Positions 56,325 through 64,000 of a DNA stretch of 64,000 nucleotides are shown piece after piece. The stretch's first letter is position 1. Each line of letters opens with the position of its first letter. The translations under genes and the position numbers were made by a program. The stretch is from Bugula neritina. Lineage: Eukaryota; Bryozoa; Gymnolaemata; Cheilostomatida; Bugulidae. The stretch lies in contig OZ037766.1 of assembly GCA_964035545.1 (NCBI GenBank), positions 5,247,722 through 5,311,721 on the forward strand. Reading direction: 5' to 3'. Below the pieces are notes generated by a model. The model was given only the letters and a program-made list of their open reading frames with translations. It did no database searches and had not been told where the DNA came from.

Positions 56325-56760
56325 CTGCCATGACAGTGAACTATATGGTACCTCTAGACACCATAAGAGTTGAGAGAGGTTTAGAGGAAATGATGCATCA
56401 CATTTGAATGTATTGACTAAAAAACATGTTTTTTTGTTTCACACTGCTCTGTGTGATCACAGCTGCCCACTGTGACTGTTTGGAGTTGTCTGGCCCACAA
56501 CTCCAAGTTCAGCAAGTTTTTTTCACGTTCTCGAATTTCTTGCTCTTCTCTCTTTTTAATATACAAATTATAGCCAATAACTTTACTCTCTTATACCATG
56601 ACCATTATAGTGTTTCAAATTTTTTCAAGTTTGTTTCTAATCTATCTTTAATTGCTGTGCATTTTGATGATTTGCATGCATTCACCTCTCTATGCTTTTA
56701 TTAATGAACAATTATGTAGTCAAAGACCACACAAATAAAGACACATGCTATTCTTTAAAG
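56325..56760 (+). other. 3' UTR of the long spectraplakin isoform
   Basis: Non-coding stretch from the stop to the poly(A) signal. The open frame at 56426-56704 is T-rich and not supported. Confidence 0.6.
56734..56739 (+). terminator. Poly(A) signal of the long isoform
   Basis: AATAAA about 410 bases after the stop and 22 bases before the first array unit. Confidence 0.7.
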
Positions 56761-57562
56761 GAAAAAAAGATATCCTATCCATTTGTATACTTTCTGTAGT
56801 CTGTTCAATCAGTTAATTGTTGTTGGTTTATCTTCAATTTTATTTTACTGTATTTTAAATCACAATAATTAACAGCTTTTAAAATATTTACATTTTTAAT
56901 ATGATAAATTATTATATTCAACTGAATTATGATTATTTTGTGGGTGCAGCTGATTTCACTCTAGTAATAAGAGTGGTGGCAAACACTACTTTATAAAGTA
57001 TAATAATATTCAAATTTGCTATCATACATCAATGCTTATTACATATTCAAATCTAATTTCACAGGTTGTCTTTTGTTTTATTTCAGATTTTAATTTTTTT
57101 CAGTCACAACAATAAATATGTTGACAAGCAACATTTATCATGTCCATGAAATTTTGCCTGCATCACTTTATGTTGACTGTTATTTCTGGTTGGTATAAAA
57201 GTTGATTGTTTTAATAGCTAATGGTTAAATGAGTTATAAAATGTTTTAGACTCTGGCCAGCTGCTTCATCTGACATTTCTGGTAAAATTTCCTTACTGAG
57301 ATAATAGTTGTACTTGTGGCAAAATATTTAAAAAAAAACTACAGCTCTATTTAGAGTTTTGAGCACTTTGTCTATACGAGTAAATGAATCAACGGTAAAT
57401 GCATAATAAAAAATACTTAATTTGTAGAACTGCCATTATGACTGTGGTAAAATAATTTAAAGGCAAGGAACACGATGTAATAATAATATTAATCATAAAA
57501 ATTTACACGATTTTTCATGTTACTGTTGGACGTTAAAACATTGTGATTTTTTGTAAAATAAA

Positions 57563-57635
57563 TGCGTCACTTGGGAATCGTACCCGAGACAATCTGGCTC
57601 GCAAGCAAATGTGCTAACCATTACACCACGAAGAC
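57563..57635 (-). pseudogene. tRNA-like sequence, array unit 1
   Basis: 73-nt tRNA-shaped minus-strand sequence: D-arm GTGTAATGGTTAGCAC, anticodon loop TTGCGAG, T-loop TACGATT. Acceptor pairing is broken at two positions, and the base pair closing the anticodon loop is a C-C mismatch. Related to 47723. Probably not a working tRNA. Confidence 0.65.
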
Positions 57636-57789
57636 AAATGACTACAGCCGTCACTATACACGATAAGGTTAAATACAATTACTTCGTTTACAGTTGAATC
57701 TAAATAGCAAAAAACTTTCACACATTTTTAACACTAACAAAGCTCATTAACTTGGAACTGCAGTACAGCAACTCTCAAAATTTTCTAGC

Positions 57790-58050
57790 AACCTACAGCG
57801 AGTGTAAAAATGGCTGTCAACATTCGTCTTCTCTAGACTGGTATATCCAAAGTGGATATCTACCACTCTGGTCTTCCCAACTCTGGTGCACCACTGTAAC
57901 TAAATAGCATCGTGCTCTCGTGCGTTCTCGCGTTCGGGAGGTAAAACCGAAGAAGAGCAGACGCACTGCGAATGTACCAAGGCTGCTATCATTATGGTTA
58001 TAGGATTGTGTGCTGAGCGAAGTTTTCAATTGGTACTGTGACTCGTAGAA
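57790..58050. other. Conserved GC-richer block, array unit 1
   Basis: Region with CpG-containing sequence (GCGTTCTCGCGTTCGGGAGG) nearly unchanged between the two units (compare 61410-61675). It has a direct/inverted theme TCTAGACTGG...CCACTCTGG. The minus-strand open frame at 57817-58029 is not maintained with certainty in unit 2. Possible distal regulatory element or non-coding exon; function unknown. Confidence 0.45.
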
Positions 58051-58386
58051 GCACTCTCCACAGCAAATATCTTTTTAAATGTTTTTAATTACTAATGAAA
58101 AGACTTAAAAAGTATGTAATTTTGCCACACAAAGCACGAAGACTGAGTACTAGTGAGTTGAAAGTAAAAAGTTCGTATAAAAATGATTAAAATATTTTTA
58201 TTGAATCATTCTTATCTTAGAAAAAAAGGTGGATGTCATGAAAAATGTATAAGCAGATAAATATATATTCATAGAATTTTTTAAATAAATTTTATAAATA
58301 AATAATTATGTGAAATGCTAAATTTGGATCTTGAAATGTGTGCTTGAAAACAGTTTTATTTAAGAATTAGGTTAGTTAGGTTTCAG

Positions 58387-58470
58387 CCAATCAGATTACA
58401 CGAGCAGCGCGTGCACCACGAGCAGCACGTGCACCACGAGCACTAAGACGTCAGCTATCAGCATATATAA
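58387..58470 (+). promoter_or_regulatory. Core promoter of unknown gene, copy 1
   Basis: CCAAT box (58387, in GCCAATCAG), two 18-base GAGCAGCRCGTGCACCAC repeats (one holding the E-box CACGTG), CRE-like GACGTCA (58447) and TATATAA (58464). Spacing and order are those of a strong TATA-driven Pol II promoter. The ATG lies 88 bases past the TATA. Confidence 0.75.
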
Positions 58471-58557
58471 GGGAGCGCTTGAGTCAGCATTACACAGTTA
58501 CAAGACTTATCTCGAGGCACGCTGCAGAGACTACTACAGATACAGACTTGAACAATC

Positions 58558-59028
58558 ATGGCTAAATCTTCCACCTTCAAGGAATCTCAAAGAAAACAGA
58601 GAAGTTTATTAAGACCAGTGGTGAAAACAGGAAATGGCACCACCATACAGCACAGACTGTTGAGATCTTTAACTATTACTAAAGATGGCAATTTACGGAG
58701 TGCAAGTTGTTTAAAGAGGTCAGTAAAGGTTGCAGCTAGATTGAAAATGAGAAGAAGAAACTACCTGTTAAAGAAACATGAGAGTTATCTTCAACAAAGG
58801 CAAGAGTTTCATTACTGGGATGCAGAAACAGTAGAACGAGTTTGTCTGTGGAAAAAGACACGAGCTGACTGTCAGGAAGATCAGGAATATCTTGAAAAGT
58901 TATCTAGAGATGCATATAATTTTATAAGCAACCCTAGCAATGATAGAAGGCTGGCTTTAGACAAAATCAATGAGTTGGAGAAAGTAACAAGAAAACTGAA
59001 TGATAACTTTGAACAGGACTTTATCAGA
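58558..59028 (+). CDS. Unknown gene, array copy 1, exon 1 (coding 157 residues)
   Basis: Starts at ATG in context CAATCATGG, 88 bases after a TATA box. The N-terminal half is strongly basic (KMRRRNYLLKKH region), the C-terminal half charged and helical (LALDKINELEKVTRKLND). No family recognised. Exon ends TTTATCAGA|GTGAGT and joins 59365 in phase 0, giving 191 residues. By hand count copy 2 differs at 19 of 471 bases, 10 replacing an amino acid and 9 silent, with no frameshift, consistent with constraint. Composition suggests a nucleic-acid-binding or nuclear protein, but this is a guess. Confidence 0.8.
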
Positions 59029-59148
59029 GTGAGTGATACTTTCATTAGTATATGTTTAGTAGTTACAGTTTTCATTACCGTTTTAATTGAAGTTAAACAT
59101 GCCATTAAAGAAATTGATTTATTCAATTTCCAAATAGCTAGCTGTTAA
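58558..59148 (+). CDS. Unknown gene, copy 1, intron-retained form (196 residues, possible tail anchor)
   Basis: Reading through the GTGAGT donor stays open for 39 more codons and adds a hydrophobic segment (FISICLVVTVFITVLIEV), then a short polar end and TAA. That would be a single C-terminal membrane helix. The frame stays open in copy 2 with mostly conservative replacements (V to I, I to T). It could be a real alternative end or ordinary intron sequence. Confidence 0.4.
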   Translation: MAKSSTFKESQRKQRSLLRPVVKTGNGTTIQHRLLRSLTITKDGNLRSASCLKRSVKVAARLKMRRRNYLLKKHESYLQQRQEFHYWDAETVERVCLWKKTRADCQEDQEYLEKLSRDAYNFISNPSNDRRLALDKINELEKVTRKLNDNFEQDFIRVSDTFISICLVVTVFITVLIEVKHAIKEIDLFNFQIASC

Positions 59149-59170
59149 GCTAGCTATATTGAAAATTGAA
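59122..59170. repeat. Inverted repeat in intron, copy 1
   Basis: Imperfect palindrome ATTCAATTTCCAAATAGCTAGCT / AGCTAGCTATATTGAAAATTGAAT around GTTA. It corresponds to the larger palindromes at 62717 and 62813 in unit 2. Confidence 0.85.
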
Positions 59171-59364
59171 TATGTAGCTGAAAGCTAACAAAAAAGCCTT
59201 TTTACTTCATTTCAAATTGTTTTATATCTTGTAATAAGCTACATTAAAAATAGCATATCTAACTAGTAGTAAAACGCTATTCAGTAAATTTTAAAATCCA
59301 GACTGTTGTAGTATTGCATTCTATTATTTGGTCTCCCCATACTAACAATATATATTTTTTTCAG

Positions 59365-59469
59365 GAGTTAGGCCCAAATGTCAGCAGCAGAAGATTATAT
59401 TCAAGAGGTGATGGGCCCAGACGATATATTGATATATATCACCCAGATAGTTTTGGTAGTAATTACTAA
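59365..59469 (+). CDS. Unknown gene, array copy 1, exon 2
   Basis: Acceptor TTTTTTTCAG, phase 0. Encodes 34 residues starting ELGPNVSSRRLYSRGDGPRR and ending SFGSNY, then TAA. The copy at 63059 keeps every residue except the last two, arguing that this exon is used. Confidence 0.75.
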   Translation, partial: ELGPNVSSRRLYSRGDGPRRYIDIYHPDSFGSNY

Positions 59470-59911
59470 GACTGTGACTTGAGCTGTGACCTCCCAGTCC
59501 CTGCAATGGCTGATAGAGCAAAGAACATGGTCAGAAGGAGTACTCATCCAGGTTTTTCTAATAATGACTCTCTTTTATGCAGTAGATTTATTTATTTTGT
59601 CATCTGTAATGGCAGTTTAGACCATATCCAAAACTACTTTACATAGTGTACATTATAGTTGTATGGAGCTTACTTTATTTAATGCCCTGTACAGTCACTT
59701 AGATGTATAAATTAACTTAATGTATATAATTATGCAATTTTATTTATTTCTTATTTATGAATTCATAAATAATGTAACTTGTGAAGCTAGCTAGAATTAA
59801 ATTTTTATTGTCTATTTAAAATGAGATGTCTTGTATGTTTTTGAATATATTTATTTTATCTTTCTGTCTTAATTGTAAAGCAAGTAGCTGCTTTTTTCAG
59901 TTTAACAAATT

Positions 59912-59917
59912 AATAAA
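59912..59917 (+). terminator. Poly(A) signal, unknown gene copy 1
   Basis: AATAAA within TTAATAAATAAAC, about 440 bases after the spliced stop; conserved in unit 2. Confidence 0.65.
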
Positions 59918-60043
59918 TAAACTTTCTTTCTGCTAATACACACCTTTTTCTCATTGGTTTAGTATTAGCACCTAGCATATAAACACATGCACACATTCCC
60001 ATATACATATAATATAATGGATATACACACAATATGTTGTTAA

Positions 60044-60372
60044 TCTACAAGTGCTGTATTACAAATGAATATTACAAACTTGTGTTTAGTTCACCCTAAC
60101 GGCATGTGTATCTGCAACTGCTATTTATTGGATGGAAAAAAAATTCACGACGAGGTTGAGAAACAGGTTAAACGCTGTTGCTGTCAAAAGCAATTTGCCA
60201 TTCAAAAAGTATCTGATAATAAATATGTGGTAAGTAATGGAGGTGATTAAGAGTTATCTTCTTTTATGTGCTATGAGCAGGTGTTGCCCACAGCAAAAAT
60301 TAGTGTTTGCTGTTTGGGTTGCTATTTCATAAATTAATAATGTCATGGCCGCATGCCAAAATTAAAAGTGCT
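60044..60372 (+). pseudogene. Relic of spectraplakin GAS2 exon, array unit 1
   Basis: Copy of 53404-53748. The exon's acceptor TTAG has become TTGG, about 20 bases at its 5' end (the AGAACCGATGCTGAG part) are deleted, and the rest ([20 protein letters not shown]...) is nearly intact, still followed by GTAAGT. Without the rest of the gene it cannot make a GAS2 domain. An incidental open frame of 61 codons spans it (60065-60250). Confidence 0.88.
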
Positions 60373-61191
60373 TTTTTTCTTTACAGAAAAAAAGATATCC
60401 TATCCATTTGTATAATTTCTGTAGTCTGTTCAATCAGTTAATTGTTGTTGGTTTATCTTTGATTTTATTTTATTATATTTTAAATCACAATAATTAACAG
60501 CTCTTAAAATATTTACATTTTTAATATGATAAATTATTATATTCAACTGAATTATGATTATTTTGTAGGTGCAGCTGATTTCACTCTAGTAATAAGAGTG
60601 GTGGCAAACACTACTTTATAAGGTATAATAATATTCAAATTTGCTATCATACATCAATGCTTATTACATATTCAAATCTAATTTCACAAGTTGTTTTTTG
60701 TTTTATTTCAGATTTTAATTTTTTTCAGTCACAACAATGAATATGTTGACAAGCAACATTTATCATGTCCATGAAATTTTGCCTGCATCACTTTATGTTG
60801 ACTGTTATTTCTGGTTGGTATAAAAGTTGATTGTTTTAACAGCTAATGATTAAATGAGTTATAAAATGTTTTAGACTCTGGCCAGCTGCTTCATCTGACA
60901 TATCATTTTCGAGTAAAGTTTCCTTACTGAAATATTAGTTGTACTTGTGGCAAAATATTTAAAAAAAACTACAGCTCTATTTGGAGTTTTGAGCACTTTG
61001 TCTATACAAGTAAATGAATTAACTGTAAATGCATAATAAAATAACTCAATTTGTAGAACTGCCAGTGTGACTGTGGTAAAATAATTTAAAGGCAAGGATC
61101 ATGATAAAATAATAATAATATAACTCATAAAAATCTACATGATTTTTCATGTGACTGTTGGACGTTAAAACATTGTGATTTGAAAAATAAT

Positions 61192-61264
61192 TGCCTCCTT
61201 TGGGAATCGAACTCGAGACTGTCTGGCTCGCTAGCAAATGTGCTAGCCATTTCACCACGAAGAC
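61192..61264 (-). pseudogene. tRNA-like sequence, array unit 2
   Basis: Copy of 57563-57635. Here acceptor pairing (GTCTTC/GGAGGC) is better and the T-loop is a standard TTCGATT. The C-C mismatch at the top of the anticodon stem remains. Anticodon position reads GCG. Confidence 0.65.
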
Positions 61265-61409
61265 GTATGACCACGATCGTCACTATACACGATAAGCTTA
61301 AATACAATTACTTCGTTTACAGTTGAATCTAAATAGCAAAAAACTTTCACGCATTTTTAAAACTAACAAAGCTCATTAACTTGAAACGGCAGTACAGCAA
61401 CTCACAAAA

Positions 61410-61675
61410 TTTTCTAGCAACCTACGGCGAGTGTAAAAATGGCTGTCAACATTCGTCTTCTCTAGACTGGTATAACCAGAGTGGATGTCTACCACTCTGG
61501 TCTTCCCAACTCTAGTGCACCACTGTAACTAATTAGCATTGAAGCTCTCGTGCGTTCTCGCGTTCGGGAGGTAAAACCGAAGAGGAGCAGACGCACTGCG
61601 AATGTACCAAGGCTGCTATCATTATGGTTATAGGATTGTGTGCTGAGCGAAGTTTTCAATTGGTACTGTGACTCG
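61410..61675. other. Conserved GC-richer block, array unit 2
   Basis: Counterpart of 57790-58050 with only scattered substitutions, though the units are AT-rich and otherwise carry small indels. Confidence 0.45.
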
Positions 61676-62018
61676 TAGAAGCACTCTTCACAGCAAATAT
61701 CTTTTTAAATGTTTTTAATTACTAATGAAAAGAATTAAAAAGTATGTAATTTTGCCACACAAAGCACAAAGACTGAGTACTAGTGAGTTGAAAGTAAAAA
61801 GTTCAATTAAAAATGATTAAAATATTTTTATTGAATCATTCTTATCTTAGAAAAAAAAGGTGGATGTCATGAAAAATTTATAAGCAGATAAATATATATT
61901 CATAGAATTTTATTCATTAAATTTTATAAATAAATAATTATGTAAAATGCTAAATTTGGATTTTGAAATGTCTGCTTGAAAACAGTTTTATTTAAGAATT
62001 AGGTTAGTTAGGTTTCAG

Positions 62019-62084
62019 CCAATCAGATTACACGAGCAGCACGTGCACCACGAGCACTAAGACGTCAGCTATCAGCGTATATAA
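62019..62084 (+). promoter_or_regulatory. Core promoter of unknown gene, copy 2
   Basis: Same layout as copy 1: CCAAT (62019), a single GAGCAGCACGTGCACCAC unit with E-box CACGTG, GACGTCA (62061), TATATAA (62078). One 18-base repeat unit fewer than copy 1. Confidence 0.75.
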
Positions 62085-62171
62085 AGGAGCGCTTGAGTCA
62101 GCATTACACAGTTGCAAGACTTATCCCGAGGCACGCTGCAGAGACTACTACAGATACAGACTTGAACAATC

Positions 62172-62642
62172 ATGGTTAAATCTTCCACCTTCAAGGAATC
62201 TCAAAGAAAACAGAGAAGTTTATTAAAATCAGTGGTGAAAACAGGAAATGGCACCACCATACAGCACAGACTGTTGAGATCTTTAACTATTACTAAGGAT
62301 GGCAATTTACGCAGTGCAAGTTGTTTAAAGAGGTCAGTAAAGGTTGCAGCTAAATTGAAAATGAGAAGAAGAAATTACCTGCTAAAGAAACATGAGAGTT
62401 ATCTTCAACAAAGGCAAGAATTTCATTACTGGGATGCAGAAACAGTAGAACGAGTTTGTCTGTGGAAAAAGACACGAGCTGACTGTCAGGAAGATCAGAA
62501 ATATCTTGAAAAGTTGTCTAGAGAGGCATACGATTTTATAAGTAACCCTAGCAATGATAGAAAGCTGGCTTTAAACAAAATCAATGAGTTGGAGAAAGTA
62601 ACAAGGAAACTGGATGATAACTTTGAACAGGACTTTATCAGA
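62172..62642 (+). CDS. Unknown gene, array copy 2, exon 1 (coding 157 residues)
   Basis: Paralogue of 58558-59028, same length, no frameshift, same donor ATCAGA|GTGAGT. Ten residue changes versus copy 1 (A2V, two adjacent at 19-20, and conservative K/R, D/E/N swaps). Splices in phase 0 to 63059 for a 191-residue product. Family not recognised. Confidence 0.8.
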
Positions 62643-62756
62643 GTGAGTGATACTTTTATTAGTACATGTTTAGTAGTTACAGTTTTTATTACCATTTTGA
62701 TTGAGATTAAACATGCCATTAAAGAAATTAATTTGTTCAATTTGCAATATAGCTAG
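62172..62756 (+). CDS. Unknown gene, copy 2, intron-retained form (194 residues)
   Basis: Readthrough version with hydrophobic segment FISTCLVVTVFITILIEI and stop TAG at 62754-62756, inside the first arm of the perfect palindrome. The tail end differs from copy 1 because the palindrome changed here. Confidence 0.4.
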   Translation: MVKSSTFKESQRKQRSLLKSVVKTGNGTTIQHRLLRSLTITKDGNLRSASCLKRSVKVAAKLKMRRRNYLLKKHESYLQQRQEFHYWDAETVERVCLWKKTRADCQEDQKYLEKLSREAYDFISNPSNDRKLALNKINELEKVTRKLDDNFEQDFIRVSDTFISTCLVVTVFITILIEIKHAIKEINLFNLQYS

Positions 62757-62804
62757 CTGTTAAGCTAGCTATATTGCAAATTGAACAAATTAATTTCTTT
62801 AATG
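62717..62804. repeat. Perfect palindrome, 42-bp arms
   Basis: Arm 62717-62758, loop GTTA (62759-62762), arm 62763-62804; I compared the arms base by base and found no mismatch. It overlaps the end of the intron-retained reading frame and is absent in this form from unit 1. Confidence 0.95.
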
Positions 62805-62812
62805 ATTGATTT

Positions 62813-62864
62813 ATTCAATTTGCAATATAGCTAGCTGTTGAGCTAGCTATATTGCAAATTGAAT
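62813..62864. repeat. Second palindrome, 24-bp arms
   Basis: ATTCAATTTGCAATATAGCT-AGCT / loop GTTG / perfect complement. Adjacent to, and sharing its inner arms with, the 42-bp palindrome. Confidence 0.93.
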
Positions 62865-63058
62865 ATGTAGCTGAAAGCTAGCAAAAAAGCTTTTTTACTT
62901 GATTTCAAATTGTTTTTATATCTTGTAATAAGCTGCATTAGAAATAGCATATCTAACTAATAGTAAAACTCTATTCAGTGAATTTTAAAATCCAGACTGT
63001 TGTAATATTGCATTCTAGTTTTTGGTCTCCCCATACTAACAATATATTTTTTTTTCAG

Positions 63059-63163
63059 GAGTTAGGCCCAAATGTCAGCAGCAGAAGATTATATTCAAGA
63101 GGTGATGGGCCCAGACGATATATTGATATATATCACCCAGATAGTTTTGGAAGTCATCACTAA
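63059..63163 (+). CDS. Unknown gene, array copy 2, exon 2
   Basis: Acceptor TTTTTTTCAG, phase 0. Encodes ELGPNVSSRRLYSRGDGPRR onward, ending SFGSHH, then TAA. Differs from copy 1 only in the last two residues. Confidence 0.75.
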   Translation, partial: ELGPNVSSRRLYSRGDGPRRYIDIYHPDSFGSHH

Positions 63164-63595
63164 GACTGTGACTTGAGCCGTGACCTCCCAGTCCCTGCAA
63201 TGGCTGATAGAGCAAAGAACATGGTCAGAAGGAGTACTCATCCAGGTTTTTCTAATACTGACTCTCTTTTATGCAGTAGATTTATTTATTTTGTCATCTG
63301 CAATGGCAATTTAGACCATATCCAAAACTACTTTACATAGTGTACATTGATGTATGGAGCTTACTTTATTTAATGCCCTGTACAGTCACTTAGATGTATA
63401 ATTTAACTTAATGTATATAATTATGCAATTTTATTTATTTCTTATTTATAAATTCATAAATAACTTGTGAAGCTAGCTAGAATTGAATTTAATGTTTATT
63501 TAAATGAAGATTCCTTGTATGTTTGTGAATATATTTATTTTATCTTTCTGTCTTAATTGTAAAGCAAGTAGCTGCTTTTTTCAGTTTAACAAATT

Positions 63596-63601
63596 AATAA
63601 A
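63596..63601 (+). terminator. Poly(A) signal, unknown gene copy 2
   Basis: AATAAA in the same TTAATAAATAAAC context as copy 1. Confidence 0.65.
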
Positions 63602-63723
63602 TAAACTTTCTTTCTGCTAACATACCTTTTGCTCATTTGTTTACTATTAGCACCTAGCACATAAACACATGCACACATTCCCATATACATATAATATAAT
63701 GCATATACACACAATATGTTGTT

Positions 63724-64000
63724 AATCTACAAGTGCTGTATTACAAATGAATATTACAAACTTATGTTTTGTTCACCCTAATAGCATGTGTATCTGCAAC
63801 TGCTATTTATTGGATGGAAAAAAAATTCATGCCGAGGTTGAAAAACAGGTTAAACGCTGTTGCTGTCAAAAGCAATTTGCCATTCAAAAAGTATCTGATA
63901 ATAAATATGTGGCAAGTGATGTATGTTATTAAGAGTTATCTTCCTTTATGTGCTATGAGCAGGTGTTGCCCACAGCAAAAATTAGTGTTTGCTGTTTGGG
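63724..64000 (+). pseudogene. Relic of spectraplakin GAS2 exon, array unit 2 (cut by window edge)
   Basis: Second downstream copy of block A. It has the same lost acceptor (TTGG) and the same ~20-base deletion as 60044-60372, so those changes predate the array duplication. In addition its donor GTAAGT reads GCAAGT. Confidence 0.87.

Larger units (their letters stand above)
56761..64000 (+). repeat. ~3.6 kb tandem array, two units plus continuation
   Basis: The phrase AAAAAAAGATATCCTATCCA at 56762 recurs at 60387; the coding starts at 58558 and 62172 give a 3,614-base period. The units align almost throughout. Each comprises upstream AT-rich DNA, a tRNA-like sequence, a conserved GC-richer block, the unknown gene, its 3' UTR and a relic GAS2-exon block. 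The second unit is still open at the window edge, so the array is longer than shown. Confidence 0.93.

Noticed and set aside
56426-56704. 92-codon frame after the spectraplakin stop
   Set aside because: Lies in the 3' UTR, T-rich, no promoter or Kozak support.
57817-58029. Minus-strand 70-codon frame in array unit 1
   Set aside because: Not convincingly preserved in unit 2, where substitutions accumulate without regard to codons; no splice or promoter support.
60065-60250. 61-codon frame (and 63747-63932) as a new small gene
   Set aside because: It spans former intron plus the GAS2-exon relic; openness is inherited from the parental exon and short intron ends.
1-64000. CRISPR array, operon or prokaryotic features
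   Set aside because: Repeats are head-to-tail minisatellites without unique spacers, and gene structure is clearly spliceosomal eukaryotic.

Overview
This is AT-rich animal (metazoan) nuclear DNA. It has many short-to-medium spliceosomal introns, interspersed eukaryotic tRNA genes with A and B boxes, intronic minisatellites, and short inverted-repeat transposons. From about 1 to 56,324 on the + strand it is filled by one giant gene, the 3' part of a spectraplakin (the Shot / VAB-10 / MACF1 / DST-BPAG1 family of actin-microtubule-intermediate-filament crosslinkers). The lineage cannot be fixed from this window. The single-copy spectraplakin, rich in plakin repeats, is compatible with many invertebrates. 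The 5' end (calponin-homology and plakin domains) lies upstream of the window.

Layout of the spectraplakin. (1) 1-~3,250: a long, mostly disordered Ser/Thr/Pro-rich exon with 7-residue repeats, then three small exons. (2) 3,743-17,520: exons carrying degenerate plectin/plakin repeats, interrupted by Ser/Pro-rich low-complexity exons, one of which has a second 7-residue repeat. (3) 17,658-19,435: a splice hub with an optional 39-nt exon and an alternative last exon that has its own stop and poly(A) signal. This would give a short isoform ending in plakin repeats, the architecture of epithelial BPAG1e. (4) 19,645-49,239: about 53 exons encoding ~3,200 residues of spectrin-repeat rod. (5) 49,838-56,324: a basic linker, an EF-hand pair, the GAS2 microtubule-binding domain, and a Ser/Arg-rich tail with an SxIP-type EB1-binding motif (SRIP). 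I joined the exons by hand. Phases agree at every junction, giving roughly 6,000 residues in this window.

The introns hold seven confident tRNA genes (Ala-AGC, Lys-CTT, two identical Phe-GAA, Val-AAC, Ser-GCT, Leu-TAG), a tRNA-like pseudogene family, a likely tRNA-derived SINE, three copies of a ~135-148 bp MITE, a second foldback element, several minisatellites, and a tight cluster of five AP-1-type heptamers.

Downstream (56,761-64,000) is a tandem array with a ~3.6 kb period. Each unit carries an intact two-exon gene of unknown function (191 residues when spliced; 196 or 194 with a membrane-segment tail if the intron is retained) behind a CCAAT/CRE-like/TATA promoter. Each unit is followed by a decayed copy of the spectraplakin GAS2 exon. 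Two full gene copies and three copies of the exon block (one parental, two relics) are visible, and the array runs off the right edge. This array, the unknown gene family and its growing palindrome are the least explained parts of the window.
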